From contig NZ_JAJAWH010000006.1 of the NCBI RefSeq assembly GCF_020531965.1, positions 1 to 64,000 of the forward strand: 64,000 nt of DNA, given 5' to 3'. The notes under the pieces were generated by a model. It was not told where the DNA came from and ran no database searches. It saw nothing but the letters and a program-made list of their open reading frames with translations. The stretch is from Pseudorhizobium xiangyangii (GTDB lineage Bacteria > Pseudomonadota > Alphaproteobacteria > Rhizobiales > Rhizobiaceae). Within the stretch, counting starts at the first letter, position 1, and the number at the start of each line of letters is the position of its first letter. This document shows positions 50,142-62,418 of the stretch, in pieces. Position numbers and translations under genes: made by a program.

Positions 50142-52761
50142 TGTTCACAATCCTCTGTGGGACGATGATGATTTTTCTCGGTGCCCGCCCGTCCATTGCA
50201 GCACGCACAGCATCCAATTGTAGAACCGCAGCCTCGATGGCATCTTGAGCCGCGTCGCGCGCGATTGTCAATTCCGCACGCTTCTTGCCGTTGATCTGCA
50301 CCGGTAGCGTGATCTCGTTCTCGACAACGAGCGCGGCATCATACCGAGGCCAGTCCGTGCGCGAAAGCAGCTCGTTGTTTCCGAGCACAGCCCAGCACTC
50401 TTCTGCAAGATGCGGCGTCATCGGGGCCACGATCTGAACGAGGATCTGGGCGGCATCGCGCACTGCGGCGCGATAGTCTTTGTCCCCTTCTCCAGCGATG
50501 ACGCGCGTCAAAGGAGCGGCAAGACTGTTCACAAGCTCATAGATACGCGCAACTGCTTTGTTGAAGGACAACCTGTCGTAATCGTCTTGGACTGCCTTAA
50601 GCGTTTTGTGGGCAGCTTGGGAAATCGCCAGCCCCTCACCTTCCTTAGCCGGATTCGAAGATACGGTGGCAAGGTTGGGTGCAGCCTCGGAAATCAGTCG
50701 CCACATACGCTGCGTGAAACGGTGCGCACCTTCGACCCCTGCTTCCGACCATATGACATCGCGATCAGGCGGTGAGTCGGACAGAACAAAAAAGCGAGCA
50801 GTATCAGCGCCATATGAGGCGATGATATCGTCCGGATCGACGACGTTCTTCTTCGACTTCGACATCTTCTCGATCAAGCCGATCGTAATCTCCTCGCCCG
50901 TCGACATCAGCGTAGCCCGCCGCTTCCCGTCGATTTCCTCGATAGAGATATCGGCGGGAGCGACCCATTCGCCATGTGCGCCGTTGGCGCGGCGGTAGGT
51001 CTCGTGGACCACCATGCCTTGTGTGAACAGCCCCTTGAAGGGTTCCTTCACGTCCACATGGCCCGTTTCCTTCATGGCTCGCGTGAAGAAACGGGAATAG
51101 AGCAGATGCAAGATGGCGTGCTCGATGCCGCCGATATACTGGTCCACCGGGAGCCAGTGATTGGCCGCCTTCGGGTCGGTCGGGGCATCTTCCCACGGAG
51201 CCGTAAAGCGCGTGAAATACCAGCTCGAGTCAACGAAGGTGTCCATCGTGTCGGTTTCACGGCGCGCATCGGCGCCGCACTGCGGGCAGCCGACGTGACG
51301 CCAGGTCGGATGGCGGTCAAGCGGATTGCCTGGCTGGTCGAAGGTCACATCATCCGGCAGCTGTACCGGCAGGTTTTTCTTCGGCACGGGTACAACGCCG
51401 CAGACTTCGCAATGAATGACCGGGATCGGGCAGCCCCAATAGCGCTGGCGCGAGATGCCCCAGTCGCGCAGGCGGAAGTTCACCTTGCGCTCACCCTGCG
51501 GCATGTTGCCAAGCAGCGTACTTGAAAAGCGGTCGGCGACCAGCTGGAAAGCTTCTTCGGGGGTCTTGCCGTCCAGGAAGCGGGAGTTGATCATGACGCC
51601 ATCGCCATCATAGGCAGTGTCGCCGATCTCGAAACCCGCAGCGTCGGCGTCTGCCGGCATGACCACCGGCACGACCGGCAGGTCATACTTACGGGCGAAA
51701 TCGAGGTCTCGCTGGTCACCAGAGGGGCAGCCAAAGATCGCCCCGGTGCCGTATTCCATCAGAACGAAGTTGGCGACGTAAACCGGCAGTTCCCAGGACG
51801 GGTCGAGCGGGTGCTTGACGCGGATGCCCGTATCGATACCGTTTTTCTCGGCGGTTTCCAGCGCAGCTAGCGACGTGCCGTGGCGGTGGCATTCCTCAAC
51901 GAAGGCTTCGATAGCCGGATTCTGCGCAGCGGCTTCCTTTGCAAGCGGGTGATCCGCGGCAATTGCAAGGAAAGAAGCACCAAAGAGCGTATCGGGGCGT
52001 GTGGTGTAGACCGACACCTCCGAGTGGCCGGACGGCGCGGTTCCGGAGACCAGCTGCCAGCGAATGGTCATGCCTTCCGAGCGACCGATCCAGTTCTTCT
52101 GCATCAGCCGGACCTTTTCCGGCCACTGGTCAAGTGTGTCCAGGGCGTCGAGCAGGTCTTCACTGAAGTCGGTGATTTTGAAGAACCACTGGACCAGTTC
52201 GCGCTGCTCGACCAGCGCGCCGGAGCGCCAGCCACGGCCGTCGATGACCTGTTCGTTGGCGAGCACGGTCTGATCGACCGGGTCCCAGTTCACCTTCGAC
52301 TGCTTGCGATAGACCAGGCCCTTTTCCATCATGTCCAGGAAGAGATGCTGCTGGCGATGATAGTATTCCACGTCGCAGGTCGCGAACTCGCGTGTCCAGT
52401 CCAGCGAAAGCCCCATGGCCTTCAGCTGCGCCTTCATCGAGGCGATGTTCTGGTACGTCCATTCCTTGGGATGCACCTTGTTGTCGCGCGCGGCGTTTTC
52501 AGCCGGCATGCCAAAGGCGTCCCAGCCCATCGGGTGAAGGACATTGTAGCCCCTCGCCCGCTTGTAGCGAGCAACGACATCGCCCATGGCATAATTGCGC
52601 ACGTGGCCCATGTGGATGCGACCCGACGGATACGGGAACATCTCGAGGACGTAATATTTCTCGCGCGGATCGGCGTTATCGGTCTCGAAGACCTTCGCCT
52701 CGTTCCATCTTTGCTGCCAGCGTGGCTCGGCCTCGCGCGGATTGTAACGTTCACTCGCCAT
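50131..52761 (-). CDS. leuS: Leucyl-tRNA synthetase
   Basis: It charges tRNA-Leu and edits mischarged species. The 876-residue class I enzyme has the HIGH-type motif [15 protein letters not shown] near residue 43 and the KMSKSKKN motif. A zinc-binding region with [15 protein letters not shown] and [18 protein letters not shown] is also present. It is the first gene of leuS-lptE-holA and reads toward oriC. Confidence 0.98.
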   Translation of the reverse strand: MASERYNPREAEPRWQQRWNEAKVFETDNADPREKYYVLEMFPYPSGRIHMGHVRNYAMGDVVARYKRARGYNVLHPMGWDAFGMPAENAARDNKVHPKEWTYQNIASMKAQLKAMGLSLDWTREFATCDVEYYHRQQHLFLDMMEKGLVYRKQSKVNWDPVDQTVLANEQVIDGRGWRSGALVEQRELVQWFFKITDFSEDLLDALDTLDQWPEKVRLMQKNWIGRSEGMTIRWQLVSGTAPSGHSEVSVYTTRPDTLFGASFLAIAADHPLAKEAAAQNPAIEAFVEECHRHGTSLAALETAEKNGIDTGIRVKHPLDPSWELPVYVANFVLMEYGTGAIFGCPSGDQRDLDFARKYDLPVVPVVMPADADAAGFEIGDTAYDGDGVMINSRFLDGKTPEEAFQLVADRFSSTLLGNMPQGERKVNFRLRDWGISRQRYWGCPIPVIHCEVCGVVPVPKKNLPVQLPDDVTFDQPGNPLDRHPTWRHVGCPQCGADARRETDTMDTFVDSSWYFTRFTAPWEDAPTDPKAANHWLPVDQYIGGIEHAILHLLYSRFFTRAMKETGHVDVKEPFKGLFTQGMVVHETYRRANGAHGEWVAPADISIEEIDGKRRATLMSTGEEITIGLIEKMSKSKKNVVDPDDIIASYGADTARFFVLSDSPPDRDVIWSEAGVEGAHRFTQRMWRLISEAAPNLATVSSNPAKEGEGLAISQAAHKTLKAVQDDYDRLSFNKAVARIYELVNSLAAPLTRVIAGEGDKDYRAAVRDAAQILVQIVAPMTPHLAEECWAVLGNNELLSRTDWPRYDAALVVENEITLPVQINGKKRAELTIARDAAQDAIEAAVLQLDAVRAAMDGRAPRKIIIVPQRIVNIVV

Positions 52762-52940
52762 TTAAATAATATTCCGGGAAATGCAGACAGGGATTGGCCC
52801 AGACCTTCATCATGAAACCCCTCAAGCGTCAAGTTTTACGGGTTTCAGCGCCGGTAAAGTTTCATGCATAGCCGCTTTGATCTTGGCAGACGGGAACATG
52901 CCGGTTAATCGCTGGCGGGCGCAGCAACAGGAGAGCCGGC

Positions 52941-53600
52941 ATGACGACGGAAAAGCAGCTGAAGGATGTGTTGTCTCGGATCGCCACCGCCGAACGCCAG
53001 GCCAACCGTTCATCGGGAGCGGTTTCACTGGTTGCCGTTTCGAAGACGTTCGATGCCGATCAGATCCGGCCTGCGATCGCCGCCGGCCAGCGCGTCTTCG
53101 GCGAAAACCGCGTTCAGGAAAGCGAAGGCAAGTGGCCAGGCCTGAAACGGGAGTTCGCGGATATCGAACTGCATCTGATCGGTCCCCTGCAGTCCAACAA
53201 GGCAGCAGAAGCAGTCGCGCTCTTCGACGTGATCGAGACGGTGGACCGGGAAAAAATCGCGCGCGCTCTTGCCGATGAGATGATGAGACAGGGCCGGAAG
53301 CCGCGTCTCTATGTGCAGGTCAACACGGGCTTGGAGCCGCAGAAGGCGGGCATTCCCCCAAAGGAAACTGCTACCTTCGTGACGTTTTGCCGAACCGAAC
53401 TCGGTCTCACCATCGAAGGGCTGATGTGCATCCCCCCGGCGGAGGAGAATCCCGGCCCGCACTTTGCGCTCCTCGCAAAGCTCGCAACGGAATGCGGAGT
53501 CGAGAAGCTCTCCATGGGCATGTCGGGTGATTTCGAGACAGCGATCCAATTCGGCGCTACCAGCGTGCGTGTCGGATCTGCTATCTTTGGTAGTCGCTAA
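52941..53600 (+). CDS. YggS-family pyridoxal phosphate homeostasis protein
   Basis: This 219-residue single-domain alanine-racemase-like barrel binds PLP without known catalysis and balances free PLP. The PLP lysine is in LVAVSKTFDAD, followed by FGENRVQE, LIGPLQSNKA and the C-terminal LSMGMSGDFETAI. The AGGAGAG site is well placed before the ATG. It is divergent from leuS across 179 bases. Confidence 0.92.
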   Translation: MTTEKQLKDVLSRIATAERQANRSSGAVSLVAVSKTFDADQIRPAIAAGQRVFGENRVQESEGKWPGLKREFADIELHLIGPLQSNKAAEAVALFDVIETVDREKIARALADEMMRQGRKPRLYVQVNTGLEPQKAGIPPKETATFVTFCRTELGLTIEGLMCIPPAEENPGPHFALLAKLATECGVEKLSMGMSGDFETAIQFGATSVRVGSAIFGSR

Positions 53601-53690
53601 GGCTCAATAGCCCTTTAGTCTGGCTTTCCAGACACTCTACCCCATCCTAATGTGGTCCCCAAGGCTGCGCTGGGACCATGGGAGGAGCAG

Positions 53691-55625
53691 ATGCAGAGCA
53701 CATATTTCGACGTCTACCGGGACTGGCAGGCGGCACCGGAAGACTTTTGGCGGCGCCAGGCCGAGAAACTTCACTGGTTCAAACCGGTCGAGAAGGTCTT
53801 TGACAAGGACCAGGGTGTCTACGGGCGCTGGTTCACCGGCGGCGAGACCAATACCTGCTACAACTGCATCGACCGTCATGTCAAAGCGGGCCGGGGGGAG
53901 CAGGACGCGCTGATATACGACAGCGCCATGAATGGCACGAAGCGGATCTTCACCTATAGCCAGGTTCTCGATGAGGTCCAGGCAATCGCCGCAGTGCTTC
54001 GTAATTGCGGTGTCGGCAAGGGTGACCGAGTGATCATCTACATGCCTATGGTGCCGGAGGCGGTGTTCTCGATGCTCGCCTGCGCGCGGCTGGGGGCGAT
54101 CCACTCCGTTGTGTTCGGTGGATTTGCCGCGCATGAACTGGCAGCCCGGATCGACGACTGCGGGGCGAAGGTGGTGGTCAGCGCGAGCTGCGGCCTCGAG
54201 CCGGGGCGGGTGGTGGCCTACAAACCGCTGCTCGACCACGCGATAGACCTGGCGAAGGTGAAGCCGGATGCCTGCCTGATCCTGCAGCGGGACGAACTGC
54301 ACACGCCGCTGCGCTACGAGCATGGGGATATGGACTTCAGCCGAGCGGTCGAAGCCGAAAAGAACAAGGGAACGGTCGTTCCCTGCCAACCAGTGGCGGC
54401 GACCGACCCGCTCTACATACTCTATACGTCAGGAACCACCGGCCAGCCAAAAGGGGTCGTTCGTGACAATGGCGGCCATATGGTCGCGCTCAACTGGACA
54501 ATGGATAACCTCTTCGGCGTGAAACCGGGAGAGGTCTTCTGGGCCGCGTCGGATATCGGCTGGGTCGTCGGCCATTCCTACATCGTCTATGGGCCGCTTC
54601 TCGCAGGCAATACGACCGTATTGTTCGAAGGCAAGCCGGTCGGGACGCCCGACGCCGGCACCTATTGGAGAATCGTCTCGGAATACGACGTGAAGGTCCT
54701 ATTCACGGCGCCGACTGCCTTCCGCGCCATCCGGAGGGATGATCCAGAGGCAGCAATGGCCGCGGAGTACGATCTCAGCGGAATGCGTGCACTGTTTCTG
54801 GCCGGCGAGCGCGCCGACACCGAAACGCTGAAATGGGCAGAGCAGGTATTGAAGGTTCCGGTGATCGACCACTGGTGGCAGACGGAAACGGGCTGGCCGA
54901 TGGTCGGCAACCCGGTGGGGCTCGGGCTCCTGCCCTTCAAGCCGGGATCTCCAACGAGACCCATGCCGGGCTATACGATCCATGTACTGGACGATGAGGG
55001 ACATCCGGTTGTGTCCAATACGCTCGGCAATATCGTCGTCAAACTACCGCTGCCGCCTGGCTGCCTAGTCAGCTTCTGGAATGCGGACGACCGTTTCCGG
55101 CAGACCTGCCTCGAGGAGTTTCCGGGCTACTACAAGACGGCGGATGCGGGACTGCTCGACGACGACGACTATCTCTTCGTCATGGCTCGCACGGACGACA
55201 TCATCAACTGTGCCGGCCACCGCCTGTCCACGGGTGCCATGGAAGAAGTATGCGCGACACATCCGGATGTTGCGGAGTGCGCCGTCGTCGGTGTGGCGGA
55301 TTCATTGAAAGGGCAGATCCCGTGCGGGTTCCTGGTGCTCAAGAACAATGTCACGCGTGAGGAGAAGCTCATCGAAAGGGAGGTCATCGACCTGATCCGC
55401 AACGAGATCGGGCCGGTGGCGGCTTTCCGCACGGTCATGGTCGTCAAACGCCTGCCCAAGACCCGCTCCGGAAAGATCCTGCGTGGAACGATGCAGAAGA
55501 TCGCCGACGGGTTGCCGTGGAAGATGCCGGCGACCATCGACGATCCTGCCATTCTGGAGGAAATCATCGAGATCCTGAAAGCGCATGGCTACGCCAAGGC
55601 GTCAGACGCCGGGACGGCCGCGTAG
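53691..55625 (+). CDS. prpE: Propionyl-CoA synthetase-type acyl-CoA ligase
   Basis: It activates propionate (or another short acid) with ATP and CoA. The 644-residue ANL-superfamily enzyme has the AMP loop YILYTSGTTGQPKGVVRDNG, the PrpE-like YNCIDRHVKAGRG and DALIYDSAM, and the acetylation-target Lys in TRSGKILRG. The start at 53691 follows GGGAGGAGCAG; the in-frame ATG at 53652 is rejected. PrpE is favoured over Acs by the VVRDNGGH segment. It is the direct upstream neighbour of minC, separated by a terminator. Confidence 0.85.
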   Translation: MQSTYFDVYRDWQAAPEDFWRRQAEKLHWFKPVEKVFDKDQGVYGRWFTGGETNTCYNCIDRHVKAGRGEQDALIYDSAMNGTKRIFTYSQVLDEVQAIAAVLRNCGVGKGDRVIIYMPMVPEAVFSMLACARLGAIHSVVFGGFAAHELAARIDDCGAKVVVSASCGLEPGRVVAYKPLLDHAIDLAKVKPDACLILQRDELHTPLRYEHGDMDFSRAVEAEKNKGTVVPCQPVAATDPLYILYTSGTTGQPKGVVRDNGGHMVALNWTMDNLFGVKPGEVFWAASDIGWVVGHSYIVYGPLLAGNTTVLFEGKPVGTPDAGTYWRIVSEYDVKVLFTAPTAFRAIRRDDPEAAMAAEYDLSGMRALFLAGERADTETLKWAEQVLKVPVIDHWWQTETGWPMVGNPVGLGLLPFKPGSPTRPMPGYTIHVLDDEGHPVVSNTLGNIVVKLPLPPGCLVSFWNADDRFRQTCLEEFPGYYKTADAGLLDDDDYLFVMARTDDIINCAGHRLSTGAMEEVCATHPDVAECAVVGVADSLKGQIPCGFLVLKNNVTREEKLIEREVIDLIRNEIGPVAAFRTVMVVKRLPKTRSGKILRGTMQKIADGLPWKMPATIDDPAILEEIIEILKAHGYAKASDAGTAA

Positions 55626-55655
55626 TACTTGAAAACGTTGGATGTTGTCGATCGA

Positions 55656-55684
55656 AAGGCCCCGGATGAAGCCGGGGCTTTTTC
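55656..55684 (+). terminator. prpE terminator
   Basis: GCCCCGG (55659-55665) pairs with CCGGGGC (55672-55678), flanked by AAAG and a TTTTT tract. It separates prpE from minC. Confidence 0.85.
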
Positions 55685-55793
55685 GTTCGCACGGGGGCGG
55701 GCCTGCCCCCCCAAATCTTAAGCCCCACGCCAGCATATTAACTATTTGTTAACCATGGGAGAGCTACATCCTGGCAATGATTTGTTTACGTAG

Positions 55794-56528
55794 ATGACCA
55801 AAGTGCTAACAGATGCTCGTTCTATCCGTATCAAAGGCCGCTCCTTCCTGGCGGTTGTTTTTTCCCCCGACATGCCCCTGGATGATTGGCTGAAGCGGCT
55901 CGACGACCTGGCGTCTCGATCGGCGGGCTTCTTCCTCAATCGGCCTGTGGTGCTGGATGTAAGCGACCTGCAGATCGACAGGGCAGAGCTGAAGGAACTG
56001 CTCGCAGCCTTCGCCGAGCGTAATGTCAGTATTATGGGGATCGAGGGCGCGCGGCCATCCTTGCTGGGGCCTGGAATGCCGCCCAGCCTGAAGGGCGGAC
56101 GCCCTGTTTCAGAAGAGGCAATGGCAAAGGAACCGGCAGCGGAGGTCTCCGCCACTGAGATGAAATCGGCTGTGTCGGTGGGAGAGGTTCGTCAGGCCCT
56201 GCCGTCAATGATCATCCATGAACCGATCCGTTCCGGCCAGTCCGTCATTTTTCCGGAAGGCGACGTGACTGTAATCGGGTCGGTTGCCTCCGGAGCCGAA
56301 GTGATCGCCGGTGGATCAGTCCATATCTATGGCGCGCTTCGCGGCCGGGTGATGGCCGGTTCCGTCGGCAACGCCTCAGCACGAATCTTCTGCCGAAAGC
56401 TGGAGGCAGAACTCCTGGCGATCGACGGCATCTACCAAGTTGCAGAGAACATGGCGGAAAGCCTGAGGGGACAGCCCGTCCAGCTCTGGCTTGAGAACGA
56501 TATGATCATGGCAGAGACACTTATCTGA
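55794..56528 (+). CDS. minC: Septum site-determining protein MinC
   Basis: It inhibits FtsZ assembly away from midcell. The 244-residue protein has an N-terminal MinC domain and a Pro/Glu-rich linker at about 95-135. The C-terminal beta-helix domain has VTVIGSVASGAEVIAGGSVHIYGALRGR. No strong ribosome site is visible before the ATG at 55794, although an AT-rich region precedes it. It starts the minC-minD-minE operon. Confidence 0.94.
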   Translation: MTKVLTDARSIRIKGRSFLAVVFSPDMPLDDWLKRLDDLASRSAGFFLNRPVVLDVSDLQIDRAELKELLAAFAERNVSIMGIEGARPSLLGPGMPPSLKGGRPVSEEAMAKEPAAEVSATEMKSAVSVGEVRQALPSMIIHEPIRSGQSVIFPEGDVTVIGSVASGAEVIAGGSVHIYGALRGRVMAGSVGNASARIFCRKLEAELLAIDGIYQVAENMAESLRGQPVQLWLENDMIMAETLI

Positions 56529-56559
56529 GCCCAAAGGGCCGGAAAACAGGAGAGAATCT

Positions 56560-57375
56560 ATGGGGAAAGTCATTGTGGTGACGTCGGGTAAGGGCGGGGT
56601 CGGCAAGACGACATCCTCCGCCGCGCTCGGCGCAGCATTGGCCAAGAGGGGCGACAAGGTTGCGGTTGTCGACTTTGACGTCGGCCTGCGTAATCTCGAT
56701 CTGGTGATGGGTGCCGAACGCCGCGTCGTCTACGATATTGTCAACGTCATCCAGGGTGACGCAAAGCTGCCGCAGGCACTGATCCGCGACAAGCGGGTCG
56801 AAACGCTTTTCCTCCTGCCGGCCTCACAGACACGCGACAAGGATGCGCTGACGCCGGAAGGTGTGGAGGCCGTCATTGCCGAGCTGAAGCGCTATTTTGA
56901 CTGGGTTATCTGCGACAGCCCGGCTGGTATCGAAAGCGGTGCCACGCTTGCCATGCGGCACGCTGACGTCGCAGTCGTGGTGACCAACCCGGAAGTCTCT
57001 TCAGTCCGCGATTCGGATCGCATCATCGGCCTGCTCGATGCAAAGACCCTGAAGGCAGAACGGGGCGAGCGGATGGAGAAGCACCTGCTGCTGACCCGCT
57101 ACGACGCCAACCGCGCCGAGCGCGGCGACATGCTCAAGGTCGATGACGTGCTGGAGATCCTCTCCATTCCGCTGCTCGGGATCATTCCTGAGAGCATGGA
57201 TGTCTTGCGTGCCTCCAATATTGGTGCACCGGTGACGCTTGCGGATGCAAACAGTGCACCTGCCATGGCTTACTTCGATGCCGCACGCCGCCTGGCCGGT
57301 GAGACCGTACCGATCACCATTCCGGGTGAGAAGCGTGGATTCTTCGGCAAGATTTTCGGAAGGAAGGCCGCATGA
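56560..57375 (+). CDS. minD: Septum site-determining ATPase MinD
   Basis: This membrane-bound ATPase recruits MinC and oscillates with MinE. The 271-residue protein has the deviant Walker [18 protein letters not shown] at residues 8-24 and [11 protein letters not shown]. The C-terminal amphipathic membrane-targeting helix is [18 protein letters not shown] precedes the ATG. It overlaps minE by 4 bases. Confidence 0.97.
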   Translation: MGKVIVVTSGKGGVGKTTSSAALGAALAKRGDKVAVVDFDVGLRNLDLVMGAERRVVYDIVNVIQGDAKLPQALIRDKRVETLFLLPASQTRDKDALTPEGVEAVIAELKRYFDWVICDSPAGIESGATLAMRHADVAVVVTNPEVSSVRDSDRIIGLLDAKTLKAERGERMEKHLLLTRYDANRAERGDMLKVDDVLEILSIPLLGIIPESMDVLRASNIGAPVTLADANSAPAMAYFDAARRLAGETVPITIPGEKRGFFGKIFGRKAA

Positions 57376-57632
57376 GCATTTTCGCCCTGTTTCGCAAGCA
57401 GCGGTCGGCGCCGATGGCGCGCGAAAGACTGCAGGTACTTCTTGCCCATGAACGCGCCTCGAGCAGTTCCGACCTTGTCTCCGTGCTTCGTGAGGAAATC
57501 CTGGCGGTGATCGCCAAGCACGTACAGCTCGACAACGACAAGGTGAAGATCAAGATGGACCGGGACGAGAACGTTTCGATCCTGGAGATCGACGTGGAAA
57601 TCCCGCTCGATGCTACCTTGAAGGCTGCCTGA
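57372..57632 (+). CDS. minE: Cell division topological specificity factor MinE
   Basis: It stimulates MinD ATPase and so drives Min oscillation. The 86-residue length is typical. The N-terminal membrane and MinD-binding part is [20 protein letters not shown], and the C-terminal part is the dimer domain. It overlaps the minD stop (ATGA) and ends at a strong terminator. Confidence 0.95.
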   Translation: MSIFALFRKQRSAPMARERLQVLLAHERASSSSDLVSVLREEILAVIAKHVQLDNDKVKIKMDRDENVSILEIDVEIPLDATLKAA

Positions 57633-57656
57633 TACACACGCTGCCATCCAGACAAG

Positions 57657-57686
57657 AAAGCCCGCCGGAGCGATCCGGCGGGCTTT
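57657..57686. terminator. Bidirectional terminator between minE and trcR
   Basis: AAAGCCCGCCGGA (57657-57669) pairs perfectly with TCCGGCGGGCTTT (57674-57686) across GCGA. Both strands end in T runs, which serves the two convergent genes. Confidence 0.9.
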
Positions 57687-57709
57687 CTGTATTCTGCGGA
57701 TAAGGAAGC

Positions 57710-58411
57710 TTAGTAGCGATCGTCCTCGTCTTCGTCGCGCGGGGCCGACTTCAAGGAGCTGAGCTTGGCGAAGACGGCGTCGGCGTCGATTTCCTTTTCC
57801 TCTTCGCGATCGGCGCGATAGCCGAGGTTTTCGGTCTCGGTCGCTGATTGAAGGGTCGCACCGAGTTCAGCTGCGGTTGGCAGCGGCCGGCCCTTGGAAG
57901 CGCGCTCTACTTCAAGATCGAGATCAATCTGGCTGCAGAGGCCGAGGGTGACCGGATCCATCGGGGCAAGGTTCGCCGCGTTCCAGTGGGTGCGCTCGCG
58001 AATCTGTTCGATGGTCGACTTGGTCGTGCCGACGAGGCGGGAAATCTGCGCGTCCTTCAGCTCCGGATGATTGCGGACAAGCCAGAGGATGGCATTGGGA
58101 CGGTCCTGACGCTTGGAGACCGGCGTGTAACGCGGGCCACGGCGTTTCGATTCGGGAACGCGTACCTTCGGCTCGGACAGCTTGAGCTTATGGTTCACGT
58201 CGGCCTCGCCGCGCTGGATTTCGTCGCGGGAGAGCTGGCCCGTGGCGATCGGGTCGAGACCCTTGATGCCCTGCGCCGCCTCACCATCGGCAATCGCCTT
58301 CACCTCAAGCGGATGCAGCTTGCAGAACTGGGCGATCTGATCGAAGGAAAGCGCGGTATTGTCGACCAGCCAGACCGCGGTTGCCTTCGGCATAAGCAAT
58401 TGTTGAGCCAT
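57710..58411 (-). CDS. trcR: Cell-cycle transcriptional regulator TrcR (DUF1013)
   Basis: This 233-residue DUF1013 protein is found almost only in alphaproteobacteria and is known there as the cell-cycle regulator TrcR. Two helix-turn-helix-like segments are visible: ALSFDQIAQFCKLHPLEVKAI near residue 20, and LKDAQISRLVGTTKSTIEQI near residue 125. The tail is acidic (DEDEDDRY). The start at 58411 (MAQQLLMPKAT) is used. The open frame reaches 58516 without similarity. Confidence 0.85.
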   Translation of the reverse strand: MAQQLLMPKATAVWLVDNTALSFDQIAQFCKLHPLEVKAIADGEAAQGIKGLDPIATGQLSRDEIQRGEADVNHKLKLSEPKVRVPESKRRGPRYTPVSKRQDRPNAILWLVRNHPELKDAQISRLVGTTKSTIEQIRERTHWNAANLAPMDPVTLGLCSQIDLDLEVERASKGRPLPTAAELGATLQSATETENLGYRADREEEKEIDADAVFAKLSSLKSAPRDEDEDDRY

Positions 58412-58631
58412 GGATATAGTTCCTCTGTCCGTCCGCGCCGGTGTCGCGGGCGTGGGTATCAACCACAATTTCCGGGAATTCGGACGGTCTATAACCGGAT
58501 TGCGGTCAAATTGCAAATATCGCGCAACATGAACCGTTTGTCTAATTGATGCGCCAGTTTCAGCTGATATGTATGCAGCACGATCCGGATCTCAGGGTCC
58601 GGTTTTCGATGTGACGAATGGGGAGGAGACC

Positions 58632-60584
<1,953 letters not shown>

Positions 60585-60595
60585 CGCGTGAATTG

Positions 60596-60622
60596 AAGGC
60601 CCGCCGTGCTCGGCGGGCCTTT
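60596..60622. terminator. Bidirectional terminator between acs and the nuclease gene
   Basis: AAGGCCCGCCG (60596-60606) pairs with CGGCGGGCCTT (60611-60621) across a 4-base loop, with T residues following. It lies between convergent genes. Confidence 0.85.
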
Positions 60623-60636
60623 GCCTATCCTCGCAC

Positions 60637-61083
60637 TTAGCGGGTTTCACATGCGGGCTTCTGCTTCCGGCCGCCGTCGTAGTCTTGCGCCAGTCCAGCC
60701 AGCAAAAGATGGTCCGCCGCCCGAATGTCGCCTGCCAGGGTAACATCCGCCACCACGCGGCCGAAATATTTGTCGCCTGAGATGCGGCTGAGCCGGACGG
60801 TCGCCGATGCCTCCGCCAGCTCCTCGAGAGCACGTCTGGCGGCAAGGCCGGCTTCCCTTATCTCCAGGCACTTTGATCGGATTTCGGGCGTATCGATGCC
60901 ACGGATACGAACGTAGACTTCGACCTTCTGCTGCGGCCATGGCCGCGCCTCGACGAGCAGCGTATCACCATCGATAACGCGAAGAACCTGCGCTTCGACT
61001 GGTCCGGCAATCTCATCGCGCGGTGATGCATTCGCCGTAAACGCGACGGTTAGCTGCAGGATGGTGGACAACAGGATTCGCAT
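60637..61083 (-). CDS. Thermonuclease (SNase) family secreted nuclease
   Basis: This 148-residue protein has an N-terminal signal peptide (residues 1 to about 19, ILLSTILQLTVAFTANA) and a staphylococcal-nuclease-like fold. The motifs VLRVIDGDTLLVE and RIRGIDTPEIRSKC carry the expected acidic and arginine residues. It is short for the family, with only part of the C-terminal region. The substrate is unproven. Confidence 0.85.
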   Translation of the reverse strand: MRILLSTILQLTVAFTANASPRDEIAGPVEAQVLRVIDGDTLLVEARPWPQQKVEVYVRIRGIDTPEIRSKCLEIREAGLAARRALEELAEASATVRLSRISGDKYFGRVVADVTLAGDIRAADHLLLAGLAQDYDGGRKQKPACETR

Positions 61084-61133
61084 TAGAGGAATAAATTCCT
61101 TAACTCGTGCGATGTCAATAGGATTAAATGTCT

Positions 61134-61352
61134 CTAAAAGTCGATGGCGCGGCCGTTGATCTCCCAGTCGCCGAAGCGAGCAGGGTCGGCACCGCCACGG
61201 CCGCCGATTTCCGTCGGCACTTGGGCCCGCGCTTCCGTCTGGCGACGCTCCTCTGCCTCCGCGAGGGCGCGCTTGGCTGCCGGGCTGAGAACCTTCTCTG
61301 GAGCCATGTCTTCCGTAGTCACGTTGCTATTGTCGTTGTCGGGTGCCTGCAT
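61134..61352 (-). CDS. DUF1674 protein, succinate dehydrogenase assembly factor 4-like
   Basis: This 72-residue acidic protein ends in the DUF1674/SDHAF4 signature GGRGGADPARFGDWEINGRAIDF (key residues Asp-Pro-x-Arg-x-Gly-Asp-Trp). SDHAF4 helps SdhA assembly in mitochondria. No sdh genes are near. Its start is a clear ATG and it is probably a single-gene unit. Confidence 0.85.
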   Translation of the reverse strand: MQAPDNDNSNVTTEDMAPEKVLSPAAKRALAEAEERRQTEARAQVPTEIGGRGGADPARFGDWEINGRAIDF

Positions 61353-61452
61353 CGTTCACTCCGTCGTGCGGAAATATTGAAAAGAATAGGGTGATAGACC
61401 ACATCATAGAGCGTTCACCACCGGCAATAAAGCCGCGGGCTTCCGGAGATCG

Positions 61453-62418
61453 ATGATGAATATGATTCGTACCGCCATGCTTCTGGCCTTCATGACGGCT
61501 CTGTTCATGGGCGTTGGATTCCTGATCGGCGGGCGCAGCGGCATGATGATCGCGTTCCTGATGGCTGCCGGCATGAACCTCTTCTCCTACTGGAACTCGG
61601 ACAAGATGGTCCTGTCGGCCTATCGGGCACAGCCGGTGGACGAGCGCAATGCGCCGGAACTCTTTCAGATGATACGGCAGCTTTCCGACAATGCGGGCCT
61701 GCCGATGCCGAACGTCTATGTCTATGACAGCCCGCAGCCGAACGCCTTTGCGACCGGCCGCAACCCGCAGAATGCAGCCGTCGCAGCGTCAACCGGTCTG
61801 TTGGAAAGCCTCACTCCCGAGGAAGTGGCAGGCGTGATGGCGCATGAGCTTGCGCATATCCAGTACCGCGACACGTTGACCATGACGATTACAGCAACCC
61901 TTGCCGGTGCGATCTCGATGCTGGGCAACTTTGCCTTCTTCTTCGGTGGAAACCGGGAAAACAACAACCCGCTCGGTTTTATCGGGGTGCTGGTCGCGAT
62001 GATCGTTGCGCCCCTGGCGGCCATGCTGGTGCAGATGGCGATCAGCCGGACGCGAGAATACTCGGCCGACCGGCGTGGTGCAGAGATTTGCGGAAACCCG
62101 ATCTGGCTTGCCTCCGCGCTTGGCAAGATCGCCGGCTCGGCGCAGGTCATCCATAACGACGACGCGGAGCGCAACCCGGCGACGGCACATATGTTCATTA
62201 TCAACCCGCTCTCCGGCGAGCGGATGGACAATCTGTTCTCGACGCACCCGAACACAGAAAACCGCATCGCAGCCCTCCAGCAGATGGCCTCCGAGTTCGG
62301 ATCCGGTGGCTCGACGCCGGGCTTCGGTGCTGATAGACCCTCGCGCACCGCGCGATCCGTTCCCCAAACCGGCTGGGGCCGCGGTCCATCCGAGCCGCGC
62401 AAGGGACCCTGGTCTTGA
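61453..62418 (+). CDS. htpX: Membrane protease HtpX
   Basis: This inner-membrane M48 zinc protease degrades misfolded membrane proteins. The 321-residue protein has two N-terminal helices (residues 3-22 and 28-46), the zinc motif [12 protein letters not shown] near residue 130, and two more helices. It ends in a Gly/Ser/Arg-rich tail. A second Met at 61456 is equally possible. Its stop overlaps the rsmB start. Confidence 0.95.
   Translation: MMNMIRTAMLLAFMTALFMGVGFLIGGRSGMMIAFLMAAGMNLFSYWNSDKMVLSAYRAQPVDERNAPELFQMIRQLSDNAGLPMPNVYVYDSPQPNAFATGRNPQNAAVAASTGLLESLTPEEVAGVMAHELAHIQYRDTLTMTITATLAGAISMLGNFAFFFGGNRENNNPLGFIGVLVAMIVAPLAAMLVQMAISRTREYSADRRGAEICGNPIWLASALGKIAGSAQVIHNDDAERNPATAHMFIINPLSGERMDNLFSTHPNTENRIAALQQMASEFGSGGSTPGFGADRPSRTARSVPQTGWGRGPSEPRKGPWS

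Noticed and set aside
48550..52761. A new defence or mobile system in the window
   Set aside because: All genes on this stretch and elsewhere in the window are recognisable housekeeping or cell-cycle genes. There are no transposases, integrases, direct-repeat arrays or islands of odd composition.
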